Made by a program: the position numbers and the translations under genes
Notes under the pieces: model-generated
What the model saw: only the letters and a program-made list of their open reading frames with translations
Database searches by the model: none
Told to the model about the DNA's origin: nothing
NCBI RefSeq assembly: GCF_009687885.1
Contig: NZ_BLAF01000024.1
Span: 62,001 to 126,000, forward strand
Length of the DNA: 64,000 nucleotides
Source of the DNA: Acrocarpospora pleiomorpha
GTDB taxonomy: Bacteria > Actinomycetota > Actinomycetes > Streptosporangiales > Streptosporangiaceae
Direction of reading: 5' to 3'
Shown here: positions 42,273-50,095 of the stretch, piece by piece
How positions within the stretch are numbered: the first letter of the stretch is position 1
How the letters are laid out: each line of letters begins with the position of its first letter

Positions 42273-43259
42273 TCAGCTTCGTGGGCGTCGGCCGCGAATT
42301 ACTTCAGCCACGTCGTCGAACTCGGGTAGTCCGCCCGCTGGACCGGAGACCGCGGCCACCGTGCTGGAGTGGGGCGGTTTGATCGGGAGATTGGACCGCC
42401 AGCCGATGAAGTCCGTGATCGTGCTTCCTTCCGCGCGCTCCCGCGAGGAGTAGTAGCCCTGGTAGTGGGTGTTCCAGCTGATCGAGAAACGCAGCGGCGT
42501 TCCGGACTTGTCCGTCGACAGGTCCCACCAGACCAGGGCCGGTCCATAGGACTCGTCCGGTTCGGTCTGGGCGAGCGCCTGGAATGTCGGCGATACGGCG
42601 TAGAGATCGGAGAAGGTCAGCTTGCCCCTGTAGAGGTAGACGTCCTTGTGGACACGCCCCGTCGGATCATTGAAGGCGGGTCCGGCGATGAATTTCTTCT
42701 CGTAGGTGTCGGACAGCAACCGCTGCAGCGTCTTCGGCTCGAATATGTTGATGATCTGGTCGGTGAAGGCGCCGCCGCTGAATGTCTTGCCTCGATAGGC
42801 CCACGTTTTCCCCTTCGGCAGTGCCGGGGCATACAGCTTGCCCGCTGTGTAGAGGCGGCCGTTCACGCCAGCGGAACGGTGAATGCTGGTCTGCGCGAGC
42901 AGGCTCTTGGCCTGCAGGTCGCCGCCTGCCGCGTCCTGCTTGGCGATGGCGAGCGTACCCGGCCGTTTGAACATGACATGCCGCGTCAGATTGGAGGCGG
43001 CGACGCCACTCCTTCCAAGCTTCAGCCAGCCTTTTCGCTCGAAGTGATAGTCAAAGAGACTGGCCATGTTGTTCACGGTGCGCCCCCGACCGCCCAGCAT
43101 CACCGTGCCCCATTCGATGACTTTGGCCGTCCGCGCCTGGGCCATCAACCGCTTCACCGCCGCGACGGGGTTTACGGCGGCCTCAGCGTGAGCCGGGACC
43201 AGGACAACACAGGCAATGACGGCGACGCCGACTCCGGCGGTCAAAGGTTTCACGAGCAC
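42273..43259 (-). CDS. Secreted protein of unknown function
   Basis: A 328-residue protein beginning at GTG 43259 (or GTG 43253) with a signal peptide (VKPLTAGVGVAVIACVVLVPAHAEA). The mature part contains RTAKVIEWGTVMLGGRGRTV, FDYHFERKGWLKLGRSG and KLTFSDLYAVSPTFQALAQ. A lipoprotein Cys is absent. The alternating hydrophobic pattern is compatible with a beta-rich fold like LppX/LolA-type carriers, but I do not recognise the family. It stands alone, without operon partners. Confidence 0.7.
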   Translation of the reverse strand: MLVKPLTAGVGVAVIACVVLVPAHAEAAVNPVAAVKRLMAQARTAKVIEWGTVMLGGRGRTVNNMASLFDYHFERKGWLKLGRSGVAASNLTRHVMFKRPGTLAIAKQDAAGGDLQAKSLLAQTSIHRSAGVNGRLYTAGKLYAPALPKGKTWAYRGKTFSGGAFTDQIINIFEPKTLQRLLSDTYEKKFIAGPAFNDPTGRVHKDVYLYRGKLTFSDLYAVSPTFQALAQTEPDESYGPALVWWDLSTDKSGTPLRFSISWNTHYQGYYSSRERAEGSTITDFIGWRSNLPIKPPHSSTVAAVSGPAGGLPEFDDVAEVIRGRRPRS

Positions 43260-43641
43260 GGATTATGGTGCCGAATTTCAGCGGCTGACCACTCGCCAGC
43301 TGATGATCGATCACAACATTTCCCGAGGCAGCGCCTGGTTGGTCCTTCGGCGGCTTGTTTCCAGATACTGGGCCTACGACACCGAACGTAAGGGCGTCCG
43401 GGCCGCGCCCTACCGCGACTGGCCCAGCCAGGGGACCTCGATGGCCGTAGTACCCGCTAGCCGCGTCCCCAAGTCCCGCCGCCCCAAGCCAGGAAAAGGC
43501 CCCAAGCCAGGACAAGGCAACGAAGTTGCCGAACCTGGCAATGCTCCCCCACCAGTCTCCCTGACGGTCACCACAACCGAGTCAACCGAGGTTGCCGATG
43601 GCAGTCGAGCCGACCACGGCAACGCGGCCAGGGCCGCGTAA
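43216..43641 (+). CDS. Doubtful small ORF with HTH-like segment
   Basis: The plus-strand frame reads YGAEFQRLTTRQLMIDHNIS then RGSAWLVLRRLVSRYWAYDT, which could be a helix-turn-helix remnant. A Pro/Lys-rich tail follows. Its start overlaps the 5' end of the divergent secreted-protein gene and there is no SD. It may be a decayed element gene rather than a working one. Confidence 0.3.
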   Translation: MTATPTPAVKGFTSTDYGAEFQRLTTRQLMIDHNISRGSAWLVLRRLVSRYWAYDTERKGVRAAPYRDWPSQGTSMAVVPASRVPKSRRPKPGKGPKPGQGNEVAEPGNAPPPVSLTVTTTESTEVADGSRADHGNAARAA

Positions 43642-43713
43642 CACCAGTGAACTGGGCAGACCTGTGCCTTTGGCTCCCACGGACACCGAAGAGACCAGTT
43701 GAGCACCACAACG

Positions 43714-43752
43714 AAAGGCCCCTGATGGCATATCGCCTGTTCAGGGGCCTTC
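43714..43752 (-). terminator. Terminator hairpin downstream of the decayed tRNA
   Basis: AAGGCCCCTGA (43715-43725) and TCAGGGGCCTT (43741-43751) form an 11-bp perfect stem with a 15-base loop. On the minus strand it is followed by TCGTTG, and on the plus strand by TCTTGC. It directly follows the tRNA-like sequence on the minus strand and could work both ways. Confidence 0.7.
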
Positions 43753-43757
43753 TTGCA

Positions 43758-43840
43758 TGGGTGCGGCCGGAGGTACTCGAAACCCCAACTTCTGATCCGT
43801 AGTCAGATGCTGTAGTTCGGAGCCGCCTGATCAGCTACAG
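43758..43840 (-). pseudogene. Decayed tRNA-Arg(ACG)-like sequence
   Basis: On the minus strand the anticodon arm is intact (TCTGA-CTACGGA-TCAGA, 43807-43791, anticodon ACG). The GTAGCT of the D-arm, a TTCGA T-loop and a terminal CCA are recognisable. The D-arm carries about 11 extra bases, the T-stem does not pair properly, and no 5' acceptor strand matches GGCCGCA. It is a pseudo-tRNA or the left-over of an integration site. Confidence 0.55.
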
Positions 43841-43875
43841 GGACGAGCATGATGGCAGTCCGTCGAAGCTGTTCT

Positions 43876-45132
43876 CTATGTTTCGAGAGTCCAGAGGGAA
43901 GCCATGGGGATAGCCCTGAGACGTTCGCCGAATGGCAGTGGCTGTTCGCCGCAGTAGAGGACGAAGCCTGCTTGGAAACGGTTGCCGAGACGGTCGGCGA
44001 GGTGTCTGAGCCCGCGGAAGTCGTCTGTGCGGACGGTTTCGGACGCCTTCACCTCGATGCCGATCACTGAGCCGGAGGCGTGTTCGAGGACAATATCGAC
44101 TTCTACTTGGTCCTTGTCCCGGTAGTGGAAGAGCTGGACCGGTTCCTCAGACCAGGTGAGCTGACGCGCGACTTCACCGATCGCGAAGTTCTTCAGCAGG
44201 GGGCCGATGTGCGCGGTCGGGTCTTTGGCTTTCTCAATGGACAGGCCGACCAGCCGGCCCGCCAGACCAGAGTCGGTGACTATCAGTTTGGGGGTCGAGA
44301 TCGCGCGAGTCGTCAGGTTTGAGGACCACGCGGGGATGCGCTTGATGACGAAGACAAGTTCCAGCAGGTCCAGGTAGCGGGTCAGCGTCATCCGTGGCAA
44401 GCCGACGTCGTTGGCGATCGATTGGACGACCGCCATGCTCGCCATCCGAGCACCGATCACGCTGAGCAGGCGACGCATCTCCGCTGGGCGCTCAATGTCC
44501 GAGATTTGCCGGACATCCCGGGTGATCAAGTCCGTGATGTAAGAGTCGAAGAATCGTGCCCGGCGCCGTCCCGCGTCCCGCCGGACTGCCTCTGGATAGC
44601 CACCGCGGAGCGCTCTCTCCACATAGTCGCGCTTGCGCAGAGATGAGGGTGGGATGACAAGGTCGGGTCCGGCAGCGAAGACCGTGTCGACGAACGCATC
44701 CGGAGTTGAGTCGATCTCTCCCTGGGAGAGAGGCCAGAGCTCGATCGTTTCGGCACGGCCAGGCAGGCTGTCTGGAAGGTCACGTAGCCCGAGTAGCCGT
44801 GCGGAGCCCGTGAGCAGGAATCTCCCCGGCCGCGGGTCTTGATCCACCTCTCGTTTGATCGGAAGGAGAAGACTGGGGACTCGCTGGATCTCATCGATCA
44901 GCAGGAGCGCGTCATGGCGTACGAACGCGACAGGATCATCCTCAGCCGCTGCCCGCACAGCAGGATCATCGAGATAGAGCGCCCGCGAACCGGGGCTGCC
45001 ATCGGTGATCAATCTCGCGAGCGTGCTCTTACCGACTTGGCGGGCACCGTTGACGACAATCACTCGCGTATCCGCCAGAGCCTCTAGGGCCATGACCTCG
45101 GCACGTCGCGAGTAGAGCTTCGGACCTTCCAT
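43876..45132 (-). CDS. AAA+ ATPase with DUF4143 domain
   Basis: A 418-residue ATPase: Walker A VVNGARQVGKSTLA (~res 25-38), Walker B ALLLIDEIQRVP, sensor FLLTGSARLLGL. A winged segment (RPAEMRRLLSVIGARMASMA) precedes the C-terminal DUF4143 nuclease-like domain, which has VEVDIVLEHASGSVIGIEVKAS (Asp and Glu-x-Lys of the PD-(D/E)xK-type core). The family is widespread and poorly understood, and is often found in mobile or defence-associated regions. It is monocistronic. Six ~22-bp repeats lie directly upstream of its start and could be regulatory. Confidence 0.88.
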   Translation of the reverse strand: MEGPKLYSRRAEVMALEALADTRVIVVNGARQVGKSTLARLITDGSPGSRALYLDDPAVRAAAEDDPVAFVRHDALLLIDEIQRVPSLLLPIKREVDQDPRPGRFLLTGSARLLGLRDLPDSLPGRAETIELWPLSQGEIDSTPDAFVDTVFAAGPDLVIPPSSLRKRDYVERALRGGYPEAVRRDAGRRRARFFDSYITDLITRDVRQISDIERPAEMRRLLSVIGARMASMAVVQSIANDVGLPRMTLTRYLDLLELVFVIKRIPAWSSNLTTRAISTPKLIVTDSGLAGRLVGLSIEKAKDPTAHIGPLLKNFAIGEVARQLTWSEEPVQLFHYRDKDQVEVDIVLEHASGSVIGIEVKASETVRTDDFRGLRHLADRLGNRFQAGFVLYCGEQPLPFGERLRAIPMASLWTLET

Positions 45133-45157
45133 GCCGCTACGTTACACAAGGTCAGAC

Positions 45158-45290
45158 CATGTGTGTGGGCGTATGGCCGAATAACTGCTGGGCGACTGGC
45201 CGGAGCTTGATGGGCATCTGGCCGAAAGGTGTGTGGGCGGTTCGCCGGTGCTCTATGGGCAGATGGACGCATCTACGTGGGCACTTCGAC
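45158..45290. repeat. Six imperfect ~22-bp tandem repeats upstream of the ATPase gene
   Basis: The unit TGGGC-N3-TGGCCG recurs with GGGC at 45167, 45190, 45212, 45235, 45257 and 45279, a spacing of 22-23 bases. Later copies degrade to TCGCCG, TGGACG and TCGACG. The period is not a multiple of three, so it is not a coding repeat, and it equals about two helical turns. The rest of the gene-free interval 45133-45550 holds only the SD and start region of the DHFR-like gene. Confidence 0.75.
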
Positions 45291-45550
45291 GAAGCAAAGC
45301 AGGGAAGGTCGGACCTCAGTCAGTCGGCAATCTCCACCCTGTCATTGGTCGTCCCCGAGCTGATCGCGGACGCCGTACGCCACTCGGATTCCGGCCGCAG
45401 CCCGGAGACGACCACCGTACGACGGCCGCGTAATACCCGCACACGCGACGGTGCGCGCATGTCGCGCATGTAGAGATTCGGTTCGCGGTTCCGACTCTCC
45501 CACTGAGTGGGTCCCAGCGGAGGGGCCGTCAGGACAGGAGCGAAGCGAAC

Positions 45551-46246
45551 ATGACAAAGGTGACGGCACAGATGTCGGTGTCGCTCGACGGGTTTTACGC
45601 CGGTCGGGAGCACAGTGGCGAGCCGCAGGATTGGCTGGAGTCGGCGGAGGCTGCGGGATTCTTCCGGGTTACCCGGTGGGTGATCGACGCCATGGCTTGG
45701 CGGGAACGGCAAGGGTTCGCGGGCGGCGAGCAGGACGTCAATTCGGACATCATGGCTGAGACGTTCGAGGCCGCGGGGGCGTACGTCATGGGGCGGCGCA
45801 TGGCGGACGGTGGTGAGGTTCCCTGGGGTGACGAGCCGCCGTTTCGGGCGCCGGTGTTCGTCGTGACCCATCGGCCCCGCGAGACGCTGGTGCGTCAGGG
45901 CGGGACCAGCTTCACCTACGTGACCGACGGGATCGCCAGCGCCGTGGAACAGGCACGCGCCGTGGCGAAGGGCAAGAATGTGGCGGTCGCCGGTGGGGGG
46001 AGCCTGCTCCGGCAGGTGATCAAGGCCGGGCTGCTGGACGAGCTGGAGCTGCATATCGTCCCGGCCGTGCTGGGTACGGGGATGCGCCTGCTGGATGCCG
46101 ACCTCGATCTCGCGGAGAAGGAGGCGATCGAGCTCACGCCCACGCGAGTGATCCATACCCCTGAGGTCACGCACATCCGCTACACCGTCAATGGACGGGC
46201 CGCCCTCCTCCTCGACGACCGCGGCAGAGGAACCGACGCACCGTAG
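45551..46246 (+). CDS. Dihydrofolate reductase-family (RibD C-terminal-like) protein
   Basis: A 231-residue protein of the RibD_C/DHFR fold: KVTAQMSVSLDGFYAGREHSG, GAYVMGRRMADGGEVPWG, VFVVTHRPRETL and KNVAVAGGGSLLRQVIKAGLLDELELHIVP (NADPH site). The family mostly reduces unknown pteridine- or pyrimidine-like substrates. ATG 45551 follows AGGAGCGAAGCGAAC. It stands alone and ends at a strong bidirectional terminator. Confidence 0.9.
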   Translation: MTKVTAQMSVSLDGFYAGREHSGEPQDWLESAEAAGFFRVTRWVIDAMAWRERQGFAGGEQDVNSDIMAETFEAAGAYVMGRRMADGGEVPWGDEPPFRAPVFVVTHRPRETLVRQGGTSFTYVTDGIASAVEQARAVAKGKNVAVAGGGSLLRQVIKAGLLDELELHIVPAVLGTGMRLLDADLDLAEKEAIELTPTRVIHTPEVTHIRYTVNGRAALLLDDRGRGTDAP

Positions 46247-46253
46247 CCAAGAC

Positions 46254-46285
46254 GTCCGGCACCGAGGGTGCTCGGTGCCGGACGG
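46254..46285. terminator. Bidirectional terminator
   Basis: GTCCGGCACCGAG-GGTG-CTCGGTGCCGGAC is a perfect 13-bp hairpin with a tetraloop, extendable by one C-G pair. It lies between the converging DHFR-like gene and hydrolase remnant. Confidence 0.85.
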
Positions 46286-46290
46286 TTCGG

Positions 46291-46800
46291 CTAGCGGGCG
46301 GCCCGCAGGATCAACTTCGTCACCACGTCGGGGTGGCTCATCATCGCGACGTGCGAGCTGTCGATCTCAACGGTCGTGGCGCCGGCTCGCTTCGCCATCG
46401 CGCGCTCGGCTTCCGGCGGGATGATCCTGTCCTGCCGGGCGACGAGGTACCAGCTCGGCACCGACTTCCAAGCCGGCGGACCGGACGGCGTGACGAGCGC
46501 CGCCAGCGCCCCGGGCCGCTGGGTGGCGGCCATGACGCCGGTCGTGCTCCGCGGCAGATCCTGCGCGAACAGGCGGTGGAAGTAGGCCGGGTCGATGTAG
46601 GCGTCCCCGTCTCCGGGGGCGGCACCCGGGTAGGGCCGTACGATCAGGTGGTCGGTCACGTCGGTGTGGCCACCGCCCAGCGCATTGGCGGCGGCGACGC
46701 TTTCGCCCTCGTTCAAGGCGTAGGCCGCCACGTAGACCAGGCCCTTGACCTTCGGGTTCCCCGTGGCGCCGTTACTGATCACCGCGCCGCCGTAGGAATG
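46291..46800 (-). pseudogene. 5'-truncated alpha/beta hydrolase
   Basis: The frame begins exactly at the nucleophile elbow HSYGGAVISNGATGNPKV, with Glu (46801-46803) where Gly should precede His. It continues normally through DVTDHLIVRPYPGAAPGDGD, the acid region YLVARQDRIIPPEAERAMA and the catalytic His SSHVAMMSHPDVV to the stop at 46291. About 90-100 N-terminal residues, including the oxyanion strand, are gone. It abuts a truncated LuxR gene on the opposite strand. Confidence 0.85.
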
Positions 46801-47055
46801 TTCCTGCCGCGGGCCCGCGCCGAGCTCGACGCCGTCGGCGCGAAGCCGGTCGCCCGCAGCGGCTCCGGCACACCCGAGCTGACCGCTCAGGAGTTGACCA
46901 TCGCCCGGCCGGCGGAGGTCGGACGTACGAATCCGGAGATAGCGGCCAATCTCTTCATCAGTGTGAACACGGTCGACTACCACCTGCGCACGGTGTTCCA
47001 GAAGCTCGGCATCGCCTCACGGCGTCAGCTCACGGACAAGCTGGAAGCCGGCTGA
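46801..47055 (+). pseudogene. 5'-truncated LuxR-family regulator (HTH only)
   Basis: The plus frame starts as FLPRARAELDAVGAKPVARS and runs through a Lux[44 protein letters not shown], then [16 protein letters not shown]. The receiver or ATPase part of a typical LuxR/LAL regulator is missing. The break coincides to the base with that of the divergent hydrolase remnant, so one deletion removed both 5' ends and the shared promoter. Confidence 0.85.
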
Positions 47056-47061
47056 GCGACT

Positions 47062-47074
47062 ACGTGAATCACGT
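47062..47074. promoter_or_regulatory. Short palindrome upstream of hydrolase gene
   Basis: ACGTGA-A-TCACGT is a perfect dyad 60 bases before the hydrolase start at 47135. It could be an operator for the two-hydrolase unit. Confidence 0.35.
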
Positions 47075-47134
47075 GGTCCGCGTGAGCGGGCTTCGCGGCA
47101 CGCTCGATCCACCTATCGAGCCAAAGGAGGCCAC

Positions 47135-47959
47135 GTGCCCTACGTCACCGCCGACGACGGAGCCCGGATCTTCTACAAGGACTGGGGGACCGACGGATCC
47201 CCGGTTCTGCTGAGCCACGGCTGGCCGCTGAACTCCGACGCGTGGGAGGCGGCCGCGCTCTTCCTCGCCAAGCACGGGCACCGCGCCATCGCCCATGACC
47301 GGCGTGGCCACGGCCGCTCGTCGCAGACCTGGCACGGCAACGAGATGGACACCTACGCCGACGACCTGGCCTGCCTGATCGAACACCTCGACCTGCGGGA
47401 CCTCACCTTGGTCGGGCACTCGACGGGTGGCGGGGAGGTCGTGCACTATGTCGGTCGTCACGGTAGCAACCGGGTCTCGAAGGTGGTCCTGGTGTCCGCC
47501 GTGCCGCCGCTGATGCTGCGTACCGACGACAACCCCGAAGGGTTGCCGATCGAGGTCTTCGACGAGATCCGGGCGGGCGAGGCCGCGAATCGGTCCCAGC
47601 TCTACCGGAACCTGGCCGACGGTCCGTTCTTCGGGCATAACCGCAGGCAGGACGTCGACCAGGGCTTCCGGGACGCGTTCTGGCTGCAGAGCATGGCGTG
47701 CGGGCACCGAGCCGCGTACGAATGCATCGCCGCCTTCTCGGCCACCGACTTCCGGCCGGATCTGGCGAAGATCGACGTCCCTGCCCTGGTCATCCACGGC
47801 GACGACGACCAGATCGTGCCGTTCGAGGTCGGGGGAAAACGCTCGGCCGAATTGATCGACGGCGCCGTCCTGAAGGTCTACGAGGGCAGTGGACACGCCC
47901 TGCCGGACACCGGCCGCGACCGCCTGCACGCCGACCTGCTCGAATTCATCGACGCCTGA
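47135..47959 (+). CDS. Alpha/beta hydrolase, non-haem chloroperoxidase/esterase-like
   Basis: A 274-residue hydrolase. It has [14 protein letters not shown] (oxyanion), [11 protein letters not shown], nucleophile elbow [13 protein letters not shown] (Ser), acid in [12 protein letters not shown] (Asp) and His in [11 protein letters not shown]. The order matches cofactor-free haloperoxidases and esterases. GTG 47135 has a strong SD (AAAGGAGG). The next hydrolase gene follows after 21 bases. Confidence 0.9.
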   Translation: MPYVTADDGARIFYKDWGTDGSPVLLSHGWPLNSDAWEAAALFLAKHGHRAIAHDRRGHGRSSQTWHGNEMDTYADDLACLIEHLDLRDLTLVGHSTGGGEVVHYVGRHGSNRVSKVVLVSAVPPLMLRTDDNPEGLPIEVFDEIRAGEAANRSQLYRNLADGPFFGHNRRQDVDQGFRDAFWLQSMACGHRAAYECIAAFSATDFRPDLAKIDVPALVIHGDDDQIVPFEVGGKRSAELIDGAVLKVYEGSGHALPDTGRDRLHADLLEFIDA

Positions 47960-47980
47960 CCCGCCGAAGGAGCCTTCATC

Positions 47981-48814
47981 ATGAGCGACACCATCCGTCC
48001 CGACACCATCGTCCTCGTCCACGGCCTGTGGATGACGCCCCGCAGCTGGGAGGACTGGGTCACGTACTTCGAGGCCAAGGGCTTCACCGTGCTCGCCCCC
48101 GCCTACCCGGGCTTCGAGATCGAAGTCGAGGCACTCCGCGAGAACCCGGACATCATCGCCAAGCTGACCGTCCCCGAGACCGTCGCCCACCTCGCCTCCG
48201 TCATCGAGTCCGTTCCGACTCCGCCGATCATCATGGGCCACTCCTTCGGCGGCACGCTCACCCAGCTGCTGCTGGCCCGCGGGCTGGGAGCGGCCGCGGT
48301 GGTCATCGACTCCGCGCCCACCGAGGGAGTCCGGGTCAACCCGCTGTCGCAGGCGAAATCCCTGTTCCCCGCGCTGAAGAACCCGGCCAATCGGCACAGA
48401 GCCGTCGGCTTCACTCCCGAGGAGTTCCACTACGCCTTCACCAACACCCTCAGCGAGGAGGAGTCGCGCAAGGTGTGGGACCGCTACGCCATCGCGGCCC
48501 CCGGCCACTGGGTGTGGGAGTACGGACTGTTCGCGAACTTCAAGCCCGGCCACCAGGACACCTGGGTCGACTACTCCGCGGACCGCGCGCCGCTGCTGTT
48601 CATCGGCGGCGAGAAGGACCACATCATGCCGCCGTCGGTGAACAAGTCGAACGCCAAGCATTACAACAAGTCTCCCGCGATCACGGAGTACTACGAGTTC
48701 GAGGGCCGCGACCACTGGACCTGCGGCGCACCCGGTTGGGAGGCCGTAGCCGACCACGCCTTGGCCTGGGCCCTGGAGCACGCGACGTCAGCCAGGGGTT
48801 CCGCCGCGTCGTAG
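47981..48814 (+). CDS. Alpha/beta hydrolase
   Basis: A 277-residue hydrolase with TIVLVHGLWMTPRSWEDWV, elbow IIMGHSFGGTLTQLLL (Ser), acid LLFIGGEKDHIMPP (Asp) and catalytic His in EFEGRDHWTC. The SD AAGGAG lies upstream. It is co-transcribed with the preceding hydrolase; the two are only distantly alike. Substrate is unknown. Confidence 0.9.
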   Translation: MSDTIRPDTIVLVHGLWMTPRSWEDWVTYFEAKGFTVLAPAYPGFEIEVEALRENPDIIAKLTVPETVAHLASVIESVPTPPIIMGHSFGGTLTQLLLARGLGAAAVVIDSAPTEGVRVNPLSQAKSLFPALKNPANRHRAVGFTPEEFHYAFTNTLSEEESRKVWDRYAIAAPGHWVWEYGLFANFKPGHQDTWVDYSADRAPLLFIGGEKDHIMPPSVNKSNAKHYNKSPAITEYYEFEGRDHWTCGAPGWEAVADHALAWALEHATSARGSAAS

Positions 48815-49006
48815 GTTGGAGAGGGTCACCAGGCGGCGCAGGCGCGTCATGGTGGCCTGGCGGAATCGGTGCAGCGTTTCGGGCGCGAAATCATCGGATG
48901 CCGGTGACTCGTGCTCGAAATTGCCGTGGTGCTCCCGGCCGAGTACGAGAAGTGCGCCGTCCCGATGGCCGGTCGGGATCACCCACGGGGTGACGTAGCC
49001 GAACAT
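48788..49006 (-). CDS. Short ORF or gene remnant of unknown function
   Basis: The minus frame [20 protein letters not shown] continues as [20 protein letters not shown] and ends with an Arg-rich tail. It overlaps the L32 gene tail by 28 bases and the end of the convergent hydrolase by 27. Codon use is gene-like, but I recognise no family. It may be the 3' remnant of a longer gene. Confidence 0.3.
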   Translation of the reverse strand: MFGYVTPWVIPTGHRDGALLVLGREHHGNFEHESPASDDFAPETLHRFRQATMTRLRRLVTLSNLRRGGTPG

Positions 49007-49230
49007 CCGGTCGGCGCTCGTCTGGTTCGGCGCGAGCCGTCGATGTGATCCGACAGATCACATCGAAGCGAACGGGGCAGGCCGCGCTGGTAGGCCCGGA
49101 TCAGGCGGCGCGGCACCAGCAGGTGTCGGCCGTTGACGACGATGGCCACCAAGTCGGGGGCCGTGGCCTTCCACTGGGAGCGGCGGTGCCTGGTATTGCT
49201 GCGAGACGCCCTGCGTTCGGGAACAGCCAC
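48979..49230 (-). CDS. rpmF: Ribosomal protein bL32, zinc-independent paralogue, with abnormal tail
   Basis: The N-terminus ([20 protein letters not shown]) is bL32. The central part [20 protein letters not shown] has no zinc-binding Cys pairs, as in the C-minus paralogues made under zinc starvation. After YQRGLP the sequence ([20 protein letters not shown]) no longer resembles bL32, and the ORF is 83 residues against the usual ~57. A frameshift or downstream deletion has probably replaced the true end. It starts two bases after the rpsN stop and is the last gene of the zinc-starvation operon. Confidence 0.8.
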   Translation of the reverse strand: MAVPERRASRSNTRHRRSQWKATAPDLVAIVVNGRHLLVPRRLIRAYQRGLPRSLRCDLSDHIDGSRRTRRAPTGCSATSPRG

Positions 49231-49232
49231 GG

Positions 49233-49532
49233 CTACCAGCTCGCCTTCGTGATGCCGGGCAGCTCGCCCCGGTGAGCCATCTCGCGGAACCGGATCCGCG
49301 AGATGCCAAACTTGGTCAGGTGGCCGCGGGGGCGTCCGTCGACGGAGTCGCGGTTGCGTACGCGGGTAGCGCTGGCGTCGCGGGGCTGCCTGGCCAGTTC
49401 TCGTACGGCTGCCGCCTTCTCCTCGGGGGTTCCAGTGCGAATGATCTCCTTCAGCTCCGCTCTACGAAGGGCGAAGCGGGCGACGACGAGGCGGCGCCGT
49501 TCGTTGGCTGCGATCTTGCTCTTCTTCGCCAT
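49233..49532 (-). CDS. rpsN: Ribosomal protein uS14, zinc-independent paralogue
   Basis: A 99-residue long-form uS14 ([61 protein letters not shown]) without the CxxC...CxxC zinc site of the short form. It replaces the zinc-binding version when zinc is scarce. Its ATG overlaps the TGA ending the collapsed L28 reading frame (TGATG), preserving the operon's translational coupling. Confidence 0.95.
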   Translation of the reverse strand: MAKKSKIAANERRRLVVARFALRRAELKEIIRTGTPEEKAAAVRELARQPRDASATRVRNRDSVDGRPRGHLTKFGISRIRFREMAHRGELPGITKASW

Positions 49533-49613
49533 CAGACTTTCTCTCCCCGGGCGCGGATCCGGGCCACGGCTGCCTCGACGCCGATCTTGTCGACGGTGGC
49601 AGTGAGCCGACAT
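49532..49613 (-). pseudogene. rpmB: Collapsed bL28 gene: first five codons fused out of frame to the last ~21
   Basis: ATG at 49613 reads MSAHC, the exact start of actinobacterial bL28. Immediately after, in another frame, the sequence reads [20 protein letters not shown] then V and stop, the exact bL28 C-terminus. About 50 internal codons are deleted and the two parts are out of frame. Both TGATG junctions, with rpmE2 upstream and rpsN downstream, are still intact. No functional L28 can be made from this copy. Confidence 0.88.
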
Positions 49614-49858
49614 CAGGTTCTCCCGTAGCGCTGGTTGAAGCGCTCCACCCGGCCCGCGGTGTCCAGGACCCGGCTCTTGCCGGTGTAGAAGGGGTGGCTC
49701 GCCGAGGAGACGTCGACATCGACGAGGGGGTAGGTGTTGCCGTCCTCCCACTCGATCGTCTTGCCGCTGGTCATGGTCGAGCGGGTCAGGAAGGCGAAAC
49801 CCGCGCTCGGATCGCGGAACACCACCGGGTGGTAGTCGGGGTGAATGCCCTTCTTCAT
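49613..49858 (-). CDS. rpmE2: Ribosomal protein bL31 type B (zinc-independent)
   Basis: An 81-residue type-B L31 ([60 protein letters not shown]) lacking the CxxC of type A. It substitutes for the zinc-binding L31 under zinc limitation. It overlaps the L33 stop by four bases (ATGA) and its own stop overlaps the rpmB remnant start (TGATG). Confidence 0.96.
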   Translation of the reverse strand: MKKGIHPDYHPVVFRDPSAGFAFLTRSTMTSGKTIEWEDGNTYPLVDVDVSSASHPFYTGKSRVLDTAGRVERFNQRYGRT

Positions 49859-50019
49859 CGGTCCTCCCGGAATTCGACGTGCTTGCGGATGATCGGGTCG
49901 TACTTGTTGAGGGTGAGCCGGTCGGGGGTGGTACGGCGGTTCTTGCGGGTCACGTAGGTGTAGCCGGTGCCCGCTGTGGATCGCAGTTTGATCACCGGTC
50001 GTAGCTCGTTTCTGGCCAA
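49855..50019 (-). CDS. rpmG: Ribosomal protein bL33, zinc-independent paralogue
   Basis: A 54-residue bL33 ([52 protein letters not shown]) without the zinc-ligand cysteines. I place the start at TTG 50019, which has AAGGGA eight bases upstream and gives the normal family length. The longer ATG start at 50049 would add a non-homologous 11-residue leader ([11 protein letters not shown]). It is the first gene after the Zur box. Confidence 0.9.
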   Translation of the reverse strand: MARNELRPVIKLRSTAGTGYTYVTRKNRRTTPDRLTLNKYDPIIRKHVEFREDR

Positions 50020-50052
50020 GGCCGAGGTCCCTTCCTGTTGCCGACCATGCAA

Positions 50053-50073
50053 TGATAACGATAATTGTTTTCA
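50053..50073. promoter_or_regulatory. Zur box
   Basis: A 21-bp imperfect palindrome, TGATAACGAT / AATTGTTTTCA, matches the TGAnAACnAT...ATnGTTnTCA form of actinobacterial Zur operators. It lies between the divergent L33 operon and the CobW-like gene and would repress both when zinc is sufficient. Confidence 0.85.
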
Positions 50074-50095
50074 TTCTCGCAACTCGGGAGGTCCC

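Noticed and set aside
45158-45290. Coding repeat (short Trp-rich repeated peptide on the plus strand)
   Set aside because: The 22-23-bp period is not divisible by three, so no single frame keeps the repeat; no SD or start fits.
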